Origin: Methylobacterium sp. 10
GTDB taxonomy: Bacteria; Pseudomonadota; Alphaproteobacteria; Rhizobiales; Beijerinckiaceae
Assembly (NCBI RefSeq): GCF_000519085.1
Contig: NZ_KI912577.1
Coordinates: 2,774,632-2,838,631, forward strand
DNA: 64,000 nucleotides
Direction of reading: 5' to 3'
Shown here: positions 29,547 through 38,296 of the stretch, piece after piece
How the letters are laid out: each line of letters begins with the position of its first letter
Position numbering within the stretch: position 1 is the first letter of the stretch
Notes under the pieces: generated by a model
What the model was told of the DNA's origin: nothing
The model's database searches: none
Seen by the model: the letters and a program-made list of their open reading frames with translations, nothing else
Program-made: the position numbers and the translations under genes

Positions 29547-30220
29547 AGGCGCTTTTGACTCCTGTATCGCCGCAGCGCGCTCCCCTCTCCCGACCCTCGC
29601 TCATGCGAGAGTTTCACTCTCCCGCAGAGGGGAGAGGAAAAGTCCGGGCCAGACTGGGCGATGCCCTGCGCCGCGCTCGCCCGCACCTCCTCCTCGCCCT
29701 GCCGATCCTGCTGCTCCTCGTCGCCCTCGGCTTCGGCGCGGCGGCCTGGCGGGCAGAGCGCGACAACGCCGCGATCGCGGCTTTGGTGGCCGGAAAGGAC
29801 ATTCCGGTCTCCCTGAGCGCCCGAGCGCCGCTCCTGCTGGCGCGGGTGCAGCATCTCGCCCGTCGCGGCGTGACAGAGGAGATCGAGCCGCTGATCGAAT
29901 CCCTCGACCGCCGGGGCGAGACCGACCTCTCCGCGCGCGCCCGCTATGCCCTCGGCAATGCCCGCCTGCGCCAGGCCTTCGACCATCTGGAACGAAGCAA
30001 CCTCGATCCGGCCGGACCGCTCATCACCTTGGCCCGTCAGGATTATCGGCGCGCGCTCCAGGGCCGGCCGGACTTGTGGGACGCGAAGTTCAACCTTGAC
30101 GTTGCCTCGCGCCTGCTCCGCGACTTTCCGGAATTCGACCGCAAGACCGGCGACGAGTTGAAGGCCGAACCGAAGAAGATCTGGACCGAGATCCCCGGCC
30201 AGCCGCGGGGCGAACCGTGA
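29543..30220 (+). CDS. mxaK: MxaK, maturation protein with TPR-like region
   Basis: MxaK is linked with MxaA and MxaL to calcium insertion. The 225-residue protein has one transmembrane helix at about 49-69 (LLLALPILLLLVALGFGAAAW) and a helical periplasmic domain with a TPR-like layout (ARYALGNARLRQAFDHLERSN, YRRALQGRPDLWDAKFNLDVA). The ATG overlaps the mxaC stop (ATGA). Residues about 13-32 are encoded by an inverted-repeat sequence (29580-29634) that looks like an inserted palindrome, giving an unusual basic N-terminal extension. Confidence 0.92.
   Translation: MKALLTPVSPQRAPLSRPSLMREFHSPAEGRGKVRARLGDALRRARPHLLLALPILLLLVALGFGAAAWRAERDNAAIAALVAGKDIPVSLSARAPLLLARVQHLARRGVTEEIEPLIESLDRRGETDLSARARYALGNARLRQAFDHLERSNLDPAGPLITLARQDYRRALQGRPDLWDAKFNLDVASRLLRDFPEFDRKTGDELKAEPKKIWTEIPGQPRGEP
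29580..29634 (+). repeat. palindromic element inside the mxaK coding region
   Basis: The outer arms CTCCCCTC (29580-29587) and GAGGGGAG (29627-29634) enclose an inner hairpin CTCGC-TCAT-GCGAG (29596-29609). The sequence is like the hairpin elements found between genes in this group, yet here it is read in frame in mxaK. Confidence 0.6.
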
Positions 30221-31206
30221 GTGCCCCCAGCCTCGTCCGGCGAAACCTGCGCGACCGGCGGTTCCAGCTCCTGGCCGGCGCGCTCGGCCTCGTAGCCCTG
30301 ACCTTCGTGGCTCGCCCCGTGCCGCTCACCCGCAACGGCGTCGAGATTCTCGCAATCCTCGACATCACCGGCAGCATGAACGTCCGCGATTACGCCGGGG
30401 CGGACGGCAAACCGCAGAGTCGTCTGGAGACGGCGAAGGCGGCTCTGCGCGAACTCGTGACCTCGCTGCCCTGCGGGTCGCGGGTGGCACTGGGCCTGTT
30501 CACCGAGCGCCGTCCGTTCCTCCTGTTCACCCCCATCGAAGTCTGCGCCGATTTCGCCCCCCTCGACGGTGCCCTGAGCGCCGTCGACTGGCGCATGGCC
30601 TGGGAGGGCGACAGCCGCATCTCGGCCGGGCTGTTCCGCTCGGTGGAGATGGCGGCCAGTCTCGGCACCGATCTCGTCTTCATCACCGATGGCCAGGAAG
30701 CGCCGCCCCTGCCCAGCACCGGCGGCCCCAGCTTCGACGGCAAGCCGGGCGCCGTGCGCGGCCTCATCGTCGGCGCGGGGGCCTACGCCCTTTCGCCGAT
30801 CCCGCGCTACAACGATCGCGGCCGCGAGACCGGATTCTACGGGTCGGGCGACGTCCAGCAGGAGAACCGGTTCGGGCCGCCCCCCGCCGATGCCGAGAGC
30901 CGCGAGGGCTACAACCCGCGCAACGCCCCCTTCGGCGCCGCGGCGGCCTCCGGCACCGAGCATCTCTCCTCGGTGCGCGAGCCCTACCTCAAGACCCTCG
31001 CTCAGGCGACGGGCCTGACCTACGCCCATCTCGACGGCCCTGCCGGGCTCGGCCCCGCGCTGGTCCGCGCGGCGACCCCGCGCCCGCTCCCCGGCAGCCT
31101 CGACCTCCGCCCCGTCTTCGGCGGGATCGCCCTCGCGCTGATCCTCGCCGTCTTCGCCGCCCCTCTGTTCGGGGCCGGCCGTTTTGTCCCGGTAAAAAAG
31201 GTCTGA
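30217..31206 (+). CDS. mxaL: MxaL, membrane-anchored vWA-domain protein
   Basis: A 329-residue membrane protein with an N-terminal helix (LLAGALGLVALTFVA), a vWA domain whose metal site reads Asp49-x-Thr51-x-Ser53 (DITGSMN), and a C-terminal helix (GGIALALILAVFAAPLFGA). MxaL acts with MxaA and MxaK in calcium insertion into methanol dehydrogenase in relatives. It starts with GTG at 30217, overlapping the mxaK stop by 4 bases. Together with mxaC it gives two vWA partners to the MxaR ATPase. Confidence 0.94.
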   Translation: MSAPSLVRRNLRDRRFQLLAGALGLVALTFVARPVPLTRNGVEILAILDITGSMNVRDYAGADGKPQSRLETAKAALRELVTSLPCGSRVALGLFTERRPFLLFTPIEVCADFAPLDGALSAVDWRMAWEGDSRISAGLFRSVEMAASLGTDLVFITDGQEAPPLPSTGGPSFDGKPGAVRGLIVGAGAYALSPIPRYNDRGRETGFYGSGDVQQENRFGPPPADAESREGYNPRNAPFGAAAASGTEHLSSVREPYLKTLAQATGLTYAHLDGPAGLGPALVRAATPRPLPGSLDLRPVFGGIALALILAVFAAPLFGAGRFVPVKKV

Positions 31207-31209
31207 TCG

Positions 31210-31761
31210 ATGCGTTTTGCCCTGCCGTCCGCGTTCCTCGCTCCCCTGGCGGCCACAGCCTTCCTCGCGACCACGGCCCTCGCGCACGGCCCGACGCCGC
31301 AGAAGGTGGACCAGTCCATCACCGTCGCGGCAAAGCCCGATGCCGTCTGGGCCGTGGTCGGTGACTTCGCAGGCATCTCGAACTGGCATCCGGACGTGGC
31401 CAAAAGCGTCGGCACCGGCGGCAACGCCTCGGGCGGACGCCGCACGCTGACCCTGAAGAACGGCGGCACCCTCGATGAGGGCCTCGACGAGTGGGATGCG
31501 GCCAAGCGCAGCTATTCCTACCGTCTCGGCGATGCCGACCTGAAGGCACTGCCGGTCTCGTCCTACTCGGCGACGCTCGCCGTCACACCGGATGGCGACG
31601 GCTCCAAGGTCGAGTGGCTCGGCCGCTTCTATCGCGGCGACACCGGCAACGAGCCGCCGGACGAGCTTAGCGACGCCGCCGGCAAGGATGCGATGAACCT
31701 CTATTTCAGCAACGGGCTCAAGGGTCTGAAGGCGCGCCTGGAGGGCAAGGGGGCGCGATGA
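31210..31761 (+). CDS. mxaD: MxaD, periplasmic SRPBCC-fold protein assisting methanol oxidation
   Basis: MxaD is a periplasmic protein of about 17 kDa mature size that in M. extorquens stimulates the interaction between methanol dehydrogenase and cytochrome cL. The 183-residue precursor has a signal peptide (ending ALAHG at about residue 25) and an SRPBCC/START-like domain: VAAKPDAVWAVVGDFAGISNWHPDV, LDEWDAAKRSYSYRL and VEWLGRFYRGD, with a long C-terminal helix (NLYFSNGLKGLKARLEG). It starts 3 bases after mxaL. Confidence 0.95.
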   Translation: MRFALPSAFLAPLAATAFLATTALAHGPTPQKVDQSITVAAKPDAVWAVVGDFAGISNWHPDVAKSVGTGGNASGGRRTLTLKNGGTLDEGLDEWDAAKRSYSYRLGDADLKALPVSSYSATLAVTPDGDGSKVEWLGRFYRGDTGNEPPDELSDAAGKDAMNLYFSNGLKGLKARLEGKGAR

Positions 31762-32711
31762 ATTCCTTGCGCCCGATGCTCCTTGCCGGTCTCGTCCTGA
31801 CGATCTCCCTTCCTCGGGTGGAGGCCGGGCCCGTCTATGTGGCGAGCCAGGGAGCGGGGACGCTGAGCCGCATCGAGGCCGGGGCAACCACGGTCTCGTC
31901 CACCATCGCGGTGGGGCAGGGGATCGCACAGGTGGCGGCCGGGCCGAATGGCCGCCTCTACCTGAGCCAGCCGGATCATGCGGGAATCGACGTGGTCGAC
32001 GGGCGAACCCGTGTCGTCCTGCAACGCCTGCCGTTTCCCGGCCAGGCCTTCGGCATCGCCGCCTCGGCGGACGGGATGAGCCTCTTCGTCGGGGATTGGG
32101 CCGGGGGACGGGTGACCCGCCTCTCCGCATCGACGGGCGCCGTCGAGGGCGACTGCCCGGTGGGCAAGGACCCGGCCGGCCTCGTCCTCGATCGAAAGGG
32201 ACGGCTCTACGTCGCCGACCGGGAGAGCCGCCAGGTGAGCGTCATCGACACGGCGCGCATGGAGCGGGTGGCCACGGTGCCGGTGGGAGAGGGCCCGTTC
32301 GCTCTTGGCTTGAGCCCGGGCGAAGACAGGCTCTACGTGGCCAATGTGCGCACCGGCGACCTCAGCGTCGTCGACACGGGCAGCTTGACGGTGACGGCCA
32401 CGGTGAGGATCGGCGGGATGCCCTACGGCGTTGCGACCAGCGAGGATGGCAGCCTCGTCCTCGTCACCAACCAGCAGGCGGGCACCGTAGCCGTGCTCGA
32501 CTCGGGCAGCCTCGGCCTCAAGGCGACGATCTCGGTCGGGCGCTACCCGGAAGGGATCGCGGTGGATGGAGGCTTCGCCTACGTGGCGAACTGGTTCTCG
32601 GATTCGGTCTCGGTCATCGATCTGAATTCGCTGACGGAAACCGCCCGCATCCCCGTGGCGGAGGGGCCGCGCAGCCTCGCCGTCGGCTCGAATCCGGGGG
32701 CGGTGCGATGA
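31758..32711 (+). CDS. mxaE: MxaE, exported YncE-like beta-propeller protein
   Basis: A 317-residue protein with a signal peptide (MLLAGLVLTISLPRVEA) and about seven propeller blades, each with a VYVAS/LYVAD/LYVAN-type strand and a following VSVIDT or LSVVDT strand, as in YVTN/YncE-family propellers. Its function in methanol oxidation is unknown. The ATG overlaps the mxaD stop (ATGA), and its own stop overlaps the mxaH start. Confidence 0.92.
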   Translation: MNSLRPMLLAGLVLTISLPRVEAGPVYVASQGAGTLSRIEAGATTVSSTIAVGQGIAQVAAGPNGRLYLSQPDHAGIDVVDGRTRVVLQRLPFPGQAFGIAASADGMSLFVGDWAGGRVTRLSASTGAVEGDCPVGKDPAGLVLDRKGRLYVADRESRQVSVIDTARMERVATVPVGEGPFALGLSPGEDRLYVANVRTGDLSVVDTGSLTVTATVRIGGMPYGVATSEDGSLVLVTNQQAGTVAVLDSGSLGLKATISVGRYPEGIAVDGGFAYVANWFSDSVSVIDLNSLTETARIPVAEGPRSLAVGSNPGAVR

Positions 32712-33238
32712 AACGGATCAGGCATGCGATCCTGTGCCTGCCCCTCGCCCTGGCAGCCTGCGACAAAGGCGAAGACGCCGGAAGCGAGGCTGCGAGCACC
32801 GAGGATCAGGCTCTCGTCGCTACGAAATCCGATGCCGACGTTCCGACTTGGCTTTCGCATACGGACCCGACGGAGCCGGCCCGGTGGCTCGCGAGCCGTG
32901 AGATCGGCAGGCCCGCCGCGGAGGTGGGCTCGCAGGCCGAGCATCTCCGTCACAGCCTCGCCCGCGCCAAGGAGGTCTTCATCGAGGATCCGCGCATGAT
33001 GGCCAACCGCATCGTCCAGCTCGGCGAAATGCTGGCCGAGGCGGGAAAGCCCGAACCCTATGCCGACCTTCTCGACGGGTTGGAGGAGGTCGCCGCGGCG
33101 ACCCATCGCAAGCAGCTCTTCGGCGAGATGTGTCAGCACTATTACAACACCCGCCAGCAGGGAGCCGATCGGGCGACCACCCTGACGAGGCTGAAGGAGC
33201 GCTACTCACTCCAGGGCGAGGGACGCGTATCGCCGTGA
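32708..33238 (+). CDS. mxaH: MxaH, lipoprotein of unknown function
   Basis: A 176-residue protein with a signal peptide and lipobox (LALAAC at about 13-18), so probably a lipoprotein anchored in the periplasm. The mature part is helical: EHLRHSLARAKEVFIEDPRMMANRIVQLGEML, then DLLDGLEEVAAATHRKQLFGEMCQHYYNTR. There is no enzyme motif. The ATG overlaps the mxaE stop, so E and H are translationally coupled. The mxaH name rests on position in the conserved gene order. Confidence 0.88.
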   Translation: MKRIRHAILCLPLALAACDKGEDAGSEAASTEDQALVATKSDADVPTWLSHTDPTEPARWLASREIGRPAAEVGSQAEHLRHSLARAKEVFIEDPRMMANRIVQLGEMLAEAGKPEPYADLLDGLEEVAAATHRKQLFGEMCQHYYNTRQQGADRATTLTRLKERYSLQGEGRVSP

Positions 33239-33281
33239 CCGCCGCCCCCCGACCAATACCCCGTGAACGGGAGGACCGGCG

Positions 33282-33917
33282 ATGACGGCCGTCCTCGTAG
33301 TCGACGATCATCCCGTGGTCCTGCGCGGCTTCCGACGCCTCATGGAGGATGCCGGCGTCGAGACGATCCATGAGGCCACCGACATCATGTCCGCCTACCG
33401 GATCTTCCACCGCCTGCGGCCGCAGATGGTGGTCGCCGACCTCAGCCTGCAGGGGGAGGGGCTATCCGGCCTGTCGCTGATCCGGCGGATCCACAACCTC
33501 GCGCGGGAGACACGCATCCTCGCCTTCAGCATGCACAACGACCCGGTGATCGTCTCCCGCGCCCTCGAAAGCGGTGCCATCGGCTACGTCTTCAAGGATG
33601 TTCGAACAGCGGACTTCCTCAAGGCATTCGAAGCGGTCCGCGCCGGCCGAAGCTACCTCGATCACGACCTCGCGGTGGAGATCGCCGTGCTGCAGGCCGG
33701 CGCCCGCCGCTCGCCGCTGGCCGATCTGAGCAACCGGGAGCGTGAGATCCTCTCGCTTCTGAGCCGCGGCACCTCGTACCAGGGTATCGCCGACAGCCTG
33801 TCGATCAAGTACCGCACCGTCCTCAATACCTGTTCCGCCATGCGCCAGAAACTTGGCGTACGAACCTTGGCCGATCTCATTCGCGTTGCTGTGGATCAGG
33901 AGAAACGGGTCCGCTGA
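33282..33917 (+). CDS. mxaB: MxaB, LuxR-family response regulator
   Basis: MxaB is a response regulator required for expression of methanol-oxidation genes in M. extorquens. The 211-residue protein has a receiver domain with acidic pocket Asp8/Asp9 (VVDDH), phospho-acceptor Asp53 (VVADLSLQG) and the Lys in GYVFKDVRTAD, followed by a LuxR-type helix-turn-helix (LSNREREILSLLSRGTSYQGIADSLSIKYRTVLNTCSAMRQKLG). It is last in the mxa cluster, 43 bases after mxaH, and no histidine kinase gene is adjacent. Confidence 0.96.
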   Translation: MTAVLVVDDHPVVLRGFRRLMEDAGVETIHEATDIMSAYRIFHRLRPQMVVADLSLQGEGLSGLSLIRRIHNLARETRILAFSMHNDPVIVSRALESGAIGYVFKDVRTADFLKAFEAVRAGRSYLDHDLAVEIAVLQAGARRSPLADLSNREREILSLLSRGTSYQGIADSLSIKYRTVLNTCSAMRQKLGVRTLADLIRVAVDQEKRVR

Positions 33918-33947
33918 ACGGCGCCCTGAGCAATCCCAATTATCGGA

Positions 33948-33972
33948 GATCCTTCGTCGGTCGCGAAGGATC
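33948..33972 (+). terminator. candidate terminator at the end of the mxa cluster
   Basis: GATCCTTCG (33948-33956) pairs with CGAAGGATC (33964-33972) around a 7-nt loop, 31 bases past the mxaB stop. No T run follows, so it may end transcription only partly or protect the 3' end. Confidence 0.4.
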
Positions 33973-34078
33973 GGTCGGCGACATCCGAATTGCGAACCAC
34001 TCCAATTCGAGTTCAACGTCTGCGCGAGAGTAAACGGGCACGGACTTTTGCCCGGATCGAGCGGAGCGTTTCCCCCGG

Positions 34079-35401
34079 ATGCAGGCGGCTTCCATCCTGG
34101 TTAACGAAGGGACGATCCTCGTGACCGCCATGCTGCTCGTCGTCTGCATGGGTCTGTGGGCGAGCGGCATCGTAGCCGAGGTAGTCACGGCGATGCTTTT
34201 CTTCGCTGCGGCGATGCTTCTGAAGCTCGCGCCCGCATCGACGGTGTTCTCCGGCTTCTCGTCGTCAGCCTTCTGGCTCGTCCTGAGCGGGATGGTTGTG
34301 GGTCTGGCGATCACCCGGACCGGGCTGGGCACCCGCCTCGCACGCAGCCTCGCCGGCCGGCTGTCGGGCTCCTATGTCGGTTTCATCGCCGCCATCGTCA
34401 CCCTGTCGTTCCTCCTCGCCTTCGTCATGCCCTCGAATCTCGGGCGCATCGCACTGCTGATCCCGGTGGTCCTGGCCCTGTGCGACACGTTCGGCCTCGA
34501 ACCGGGCCGGCCCGGCCGGCACGGGGCCGTCCTCGCGGTGGGCCTTGCGACGCCGCTCCTCTCGGCGGCGATCCTGCCGGCCAACGTGCCCAACCTCGTC
34601 ATGGCCGGCACGGCCGAGACACAGTACGGATTGCATCTCGCCTACCTGCCTTATCTCCTGCTCCACGCGCCGGTCCTCGCCGGCGTGAAAGGCCTCGTCC
34701 TGGTCGCGGCCATCGTACGCCTGTTCCCCGACCGGCTAAATCCGGCCGAGACGGATGCGGGCGAGGCGATGCCGCCCTTCTCTCCGGAGGAACGGCGGCT
34801 CGCGATCGTCCTCGCTCTCACGTTGGCCTTCTGGGTGACGGATAGCCTGCATCACATCGCCCCGGCCTGGATCGGACTGACGGCGGCGGCGATCTGTCTC
34901 CTACCGCGGATCGGCGTCCTGCCGGCGGAGGCCTTCGGTGCGGTGAACCTGCGGACCTGCTTCTACGTGGCGGCACTCCTCGGTCTGGTAGCCGTCGTCA
35001 ACGAGACCGGACTGGGCGCCCGACTCGGACACGTCCTGCTCGGATTTGCGCCGTTGGAGCCGGGTGCATCGGCGCAGAACTTCGGCGTGCTGACGGTCAT
35101 TGCGTCGATCTTCGCCATCGTCGTCACCGCCAATGGCGCCCCGGCCCTCTACACGGCACTAGCTGGAGAAATGTCGCGCGCGAGCGGTTTGGACCTCGCG
35201 AGCGTGGTGATGATCCAAGTCGTGGGATACTCGACCCTGTTCCTGCCCTATCAGGCTCCCCCCATCGTGATGGCGATGGATCTAGGCCGGGTTCCCCTCC
35301 GATCGGCCACGATCCTGACCGTCGTCCTGGGGCTCGCTTCGCTCTTCGTCATCGCACCACTCGACTATCTCTGGTGGCGCACGCTCGGCCACTTGCCGTG
35401 A
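34079..35401 (+). CDS. DASS/SLC13-type sodium:anion transporter
   Basis: A 440-residue protein with about 11-12 transmembrane segments. It resembles the divalent anion:sodium symporter family in overall layout, with two related halves: a first half containing FVMPSNLGRIALLIPVVLAL and a second containing VVTANGAPALYTALAGEM, and a matching motif LFLPYQAPPIVMAM near the end. Dicarboxylates, sulfate or other anions are possible substrates. It lies between mxaB and sdhCDAB on the same strand, which suggests but does not prove a C4-dicarboxylate. ATG 34079 has no strong ribosome site. Confidence 0.75.
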   Translation: MQAASILVNEGTILVTAMLLVVCMGLWASGIVAEVVTAMLFFAAAMLLKLAPASTVFSGFSSSAFWLVLSGMVVGLAITRTGLGTRLARSLAGRLSGSYVGFIAAIVTLSFLLAFVMPSNLGRIALLIPVVLALCDTFGLEPGRPGRHGAVLAVGLATPLLSAAILPANVPNLVMAGTAETQYGLHLAYLPYLLLHAPVLAGVKGLVLVAAIVRLFPDRLNPAETDAGEAMPPFSPEERRLAIVLALTLAFWVTDSLHHIAPAWIGLTAAAICLLPRIGVLPAEAFGAVNLRTCFYVAALLGLVAVVNETGLGARLGHVLLGFAPLEPGASAQNFGVLTVIASIFAIVVTANGAPALYTALAGEMSRASGLDLASVVMIQVVGYSTLFLPYQAPPIVMAMDLGRVPLRSATILTVVLGLASLFVIAPLDYLWWRTLGHLP

Positions 35402-35426
35402 AGATCGGCCCAATGACGAATGAGTG

Positions 35427-35439
35427 GGTGTGTCACACC
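35427..35439. promoter_or_regulatory. 13-bp perfect palindrome upstream of sdhC
   Basis: GGTGTG-T-CACACC forms a perfect dyad 26 bases after the transporter stop and about 120 bases before sdhC. The size and position suit an operator for a dimeric regulator of sdhCDAB. No named regulator can be assigned. Confidence 0.35.
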
Positions 35440-35557
35440 GCAATGCACATCAACACGGCTTGCGCATTGGCGCGTGGGCCGTACCCCTTTAGAGACGGTC
35501 CAATCTAAGCAGCATCACTGCTGGCATTGGCACCGCAACGCCGAGGACTTTCGCAGA

Positions 35558-35959
35558 ATGGCACCTACCGTTCGACCCACGGTCGCCCCGCCGCTCTCGC
35601 CCCACCTCCAGATCTACCGCTGGACCTGGACCATGGCGATGTCGGTGTTCCACCGCGTCACCGGCACTGCCCTGTATGGCGGCACCGCCCTGGTAGCAAT
35701 CTGGCTCGTGGCGCTTGCCTCCGGACCGGCAGCCTATGGCTGGGTGGCGTGGTTCTTTGGCTCGATCGTCGGGAAGCTTGTCCTGTTCGTCTACACCTGG
35801 ATCCTGATGCACCACATGCTGGGTGGCCTGCGCCATTTCATCTGGGATTTCGGCTACGGCTTCGACCGCGAGCAGCGGATGGGCCTCGCCCGCGCCACCC
35901 TGATCGGTTCCGTAATCCTGACCGTCCTGATCTGGGCGCTCGCCCTCATCCTGCGCTGA
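35558..35959 (+). CDS. sdhC: succinate dehydrogenase cytochrome b556 subunit
   Basis: SdhC is a membrane anchor of complex II that binds heme b and ubiquinone. The 133-residue protein has the signature PLSPHLQIYRW near the N-terminus, a Ser/His region SVFHRVTG, and the heme-ligand motif HHMLGGLRHFIWD in the second helix, with three transmembrane segments. The start at 35558 (MAPTVRPTVAPP) fits the family; the longer upstream reading has no conserved residues. It opens the sdhCDAB operon, with sdhD 12 bases later. Confidence 0.96.
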   Translation: MAPTVRPTVAPPLSPHLQIYRWTWTMAMSVFHRVTGTALYGGTALVAIWLVALASGPAAYGWVAWFFGSIVGKLVLFVYTWILMHHMLGGLRHFIWDFGYGFDREQRMGLARATLIGSVILTVLIWALALILR

Positions 35960-35971
35960 GGAGCAATCGCC

Positions 35972-36385
35972 ATGGCAGACAACCGTCGGAACACCAGCGT
36001 GACCATGCGGACCCCGCGCGCCCGGGTGAAGGGCCTCGGCGCCTCCGGCCACGGGGCCGGCCACTTCTGGCAGCAGCGTCTCACCGCCGCCGCCAACGCT
36101 CCGCTGATGCTCGGCTTCATCGTCATCGTCGCGATGATGGCCAACCGGCCGTACCCGGAGGCAGTCGCGCTGATGTCGCACCCGCTCGTTGCGCTCCTCC
36201 TCATCCTCGCCGTGATCTCGGTCACGCTCCACATGAGGATCGGCATGCAGGTGGTCATCGAGGATTACGTCCACTCCAAGGGACTGAAGCTCGTCAGCCT
36301 GTTTGCCAACAATGCCTACGCGGTCGTCGTCGCCGTTGCCTGCCTCTACGCGATCCTGCGCGTGAGCCTCGGCAAGCTCGTCTGA
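35972..36385 (+). CDS. sdhD: succinate dehydrogenase hydrophobic membrane anchor subunit
   Basis: SdhD completes the membrane anchor of complex II. The 137-residue protein has the N-terminal motif [21 protein letters not shown] that is typical of alphaproteobacterial SdhD, then three transmembrane helices. The heme/quinone region reads [20 protein letters not shown], with the conserved His and the ExxxH spacing. It sits between sdhC and sdhA in one operon. Confidence 0.96.
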   Translation: MADNRRNTSVTMRTPRARVKGLGASGHGAGHFWQQRLTAAANAPLMLGFIVIVAMMANRPYPEAVALMSHPLVALLLILAVISVTLHMRIGMQVVIEDYVHSKGLKLVSLFANNAYAVVVAVACLYAILRVSLGKLV

Positions 36386-36413
36386 CCAGCCCCCGAACCC
36401 GAAGGATCTGCCC

Positions 36414-38234
36414 ATGGCCACCAACGGAACCAACGGCAACGGCGCGCCCGCCTACTCCATCATCGACCATACTTTCGACGTGGTGATCGTCGGCGCCGGC
36501 GGTGCCGGTCTGCGCGCCACCGTGGGCTGCTCGCAGGCGGGCCTGCGCACCGCCTGCATCTCGAAGGTCTTCCCCACCCGCTCGCATACCGTCGCGGCAC
36601 AGGGCGGCATCTCAGCTTCCCTGGGCAATATGGGCCCAGACGATTGGCGCTGGCACATGTACGACACCGTCAAGGGGTCGGACTGGCTCGGTGACCAGGA
36701 CGCGATCGAATACCTCGTCCGCAACGCGCCGGCGGCCGTCTACGAGCTGGAGCACTGGGGCGTGCCGTTCTCGCGGACCGAGGAGGGCAAGATCTACCAG
36801 CGCCCGTTCGGCGGCATGACAACGGATTACGGCAAGGGCACCGCCCAGCGCACCTGTGCGGCGGCCGACCGGACCGGCCACGCCATGCTGCATACGCTCT
36901 ATGGGCAGGCGGTGAAGAACCACACCAACTTCTTCATCGAGTACTTCGCCCTCGACCTGATCATGGACGAGGAGGGCCGCTGCCTCGGCGTCATCGCCAT
37001 CGACCAGGCCTCTGGCGAGATCCACCGCTTCCGCGCCCAGATGACGATCCTGGCCACCGGCGGCTACGGCCGTTCCTACTTCTCGGCAACCTCGGCCCAT
37101 ACTTGTACCGGCGACGGCAACGCCATGGTGCTACGCGCCGGCCTGCCTCTCCAGGACATGGAATTCGTACAGTTCCACCCCACCGGTATCTACGGCGCCG
37201 GCTGTCTTATCACCGAGGGCGCGCGTGGAGAGGGCGGATACCTGACGAATTCCGAGGGTGAGCGGTTCATGGAGCGCTACGCGCCGAGCGCCAAGGATCT
37301 GGCCTCCCGCGATGTGGTCTCGCGCTCGATGACCATGGAGATCCGGGCGGGCCGCGGCGTCGGCAAGACCAGCGACCACATCTACCTCCACCTCGACCAT
37401 CTCGACCCGGCGATCCTGCACCAGCGCCTGCCGGGCATCTCGGAATCGGCCAAGATCTTCGCGGGAGTGGACGTCACCAAGGAGCCGATCCCGGTCCTGC
37501 CCACGGTCCATTACAACATGGGCGGTATCCCGACGAACTACCACGGCGAGGTGCTGACCTTGAAGAACGGCAACCCCGACACGGTGGTGCCGGGCCTGAT
37601 GGCGCTCGGCGAAGCGGCCTGCGTCTCCGTCCACGGCGCCAACCGCCTCGGGTCGAACTCGTTGATCGACCTCGTGGTGTTCGGCCGCGCGGCAGGCCTG
37701 CGCTGTGCCGAGATCGTCGAGCCCGGTGCCCGCCAGATGGACCTGCCGAAGGATTCCGCCGACAAGGCGCTCGCTCGCCTCGACCGCTTCCGCTACGCGA
37801 ATGGCGGCACGCCGACGGCGGAACTCCGCGCCGAGATGCAGAAGACCATGCAGAACAACTGCGCCGTCTTCCGCACCGGCGAGGTGCTGGAAGAGGGCAA
37901 GGCCCTCATCCACAAGGTCTGGCAGGGCGAGGCCGACATCAAGATCACCGACCGCTCGCTGATCTGGAACACCGACCTGCTCGAGACCCTGGAATTCGAC
38001 AACCTGATCGGTCAGGCCGTCGTCACCATGGAATCCGCCGCCAACCGCAAGGAAAGCCGCGGCGCGCATGCCCGCGAGGACTTCCCAGACCGCGACGACA
38101 AGGAGTGGATGAAGCACACCCTGTCCTGGCTCGACGAGACCTCGCAGCAGGTGAACATCGATTACCGCCCGGTCCACACCTACACGATGTCGAACGAGAT
38201 CCAGTACATCGAGCCGAAGGCTCGCGTTTACTAG
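36414..38234 (+). CDS. sdhA: succinate dehydrogenase flavoprotein subunit
   Basis: SdhA oxidises succinate to fumarate with covalently bound FAD on the cytoplasmic face of the membrane. The 606-residue protein has the FAD-binding [13 protein letters not shown] near residue 23, the flavin-attachment His58 in [10 protein letters not shown], the active-site region [21 protein letters not shown], and the Arg of SRSMTMEI and the C-terminal [11 protein letters not shown]. It follows sdhD by 28 bases and precedes sdhB by 62. Confidence 0.98.
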   Translation: MATNGTNGNGAPAYSIIDHTFDVVIVGAGGAGLRATVGCSQAGLRTACISKVFPTRSHTVAAQGGISASLGNMGPDDWRWHMYDTVKGSDWLGDQDAIEYLVRNAPAAVYELEHWGVPFSRTEEGKIYQRPFGGMTTDYGKGTAQRTCAAADRTGHAMLHTLYGQAVKNHTNFFIEYFALDLIMDEEGRCLGVIAIDQASGEIHRFRAQMTILATGGYGRSYFSATSAHTCTGDGNAMVLRAGLPLQDMEFVQFHPTGIYGAGCLITEGARGEGGYLTNSEGERFMERYAPSAKDLASRDVVSRSMTMEIRAGRGVGKTSDHIYLHLDHLDPAILHQRLPGISESAKIFAGVDVTKEPIPVLPTVHYNMGGIPTNYHGEVLTLKNGNPDTVVPGLMALGEAACVSVHGANRLGSNSLIDLVVFGRAAGLRCAEIVEPGARQMDLPKDSADKALARLDRFRYANGGTPTAELRAEMQKTMQNNCAVFRTGEVLEEGKALIHKVWQGEADIKITDRSLIWNTDLLETLEFDNLIGQAVVTMESAANRKESRGAHAREDFPDRDDKEWMKHTLSWLDETSQQVNIDYRPVHTYTMSNEIQYIEPKARVY

Positions 38235-38296
38235 GGAAACGGCTGCAATCGCTTCCGACGATGGTACTCACGAGACGGATTTAGGCACGCCGAACC

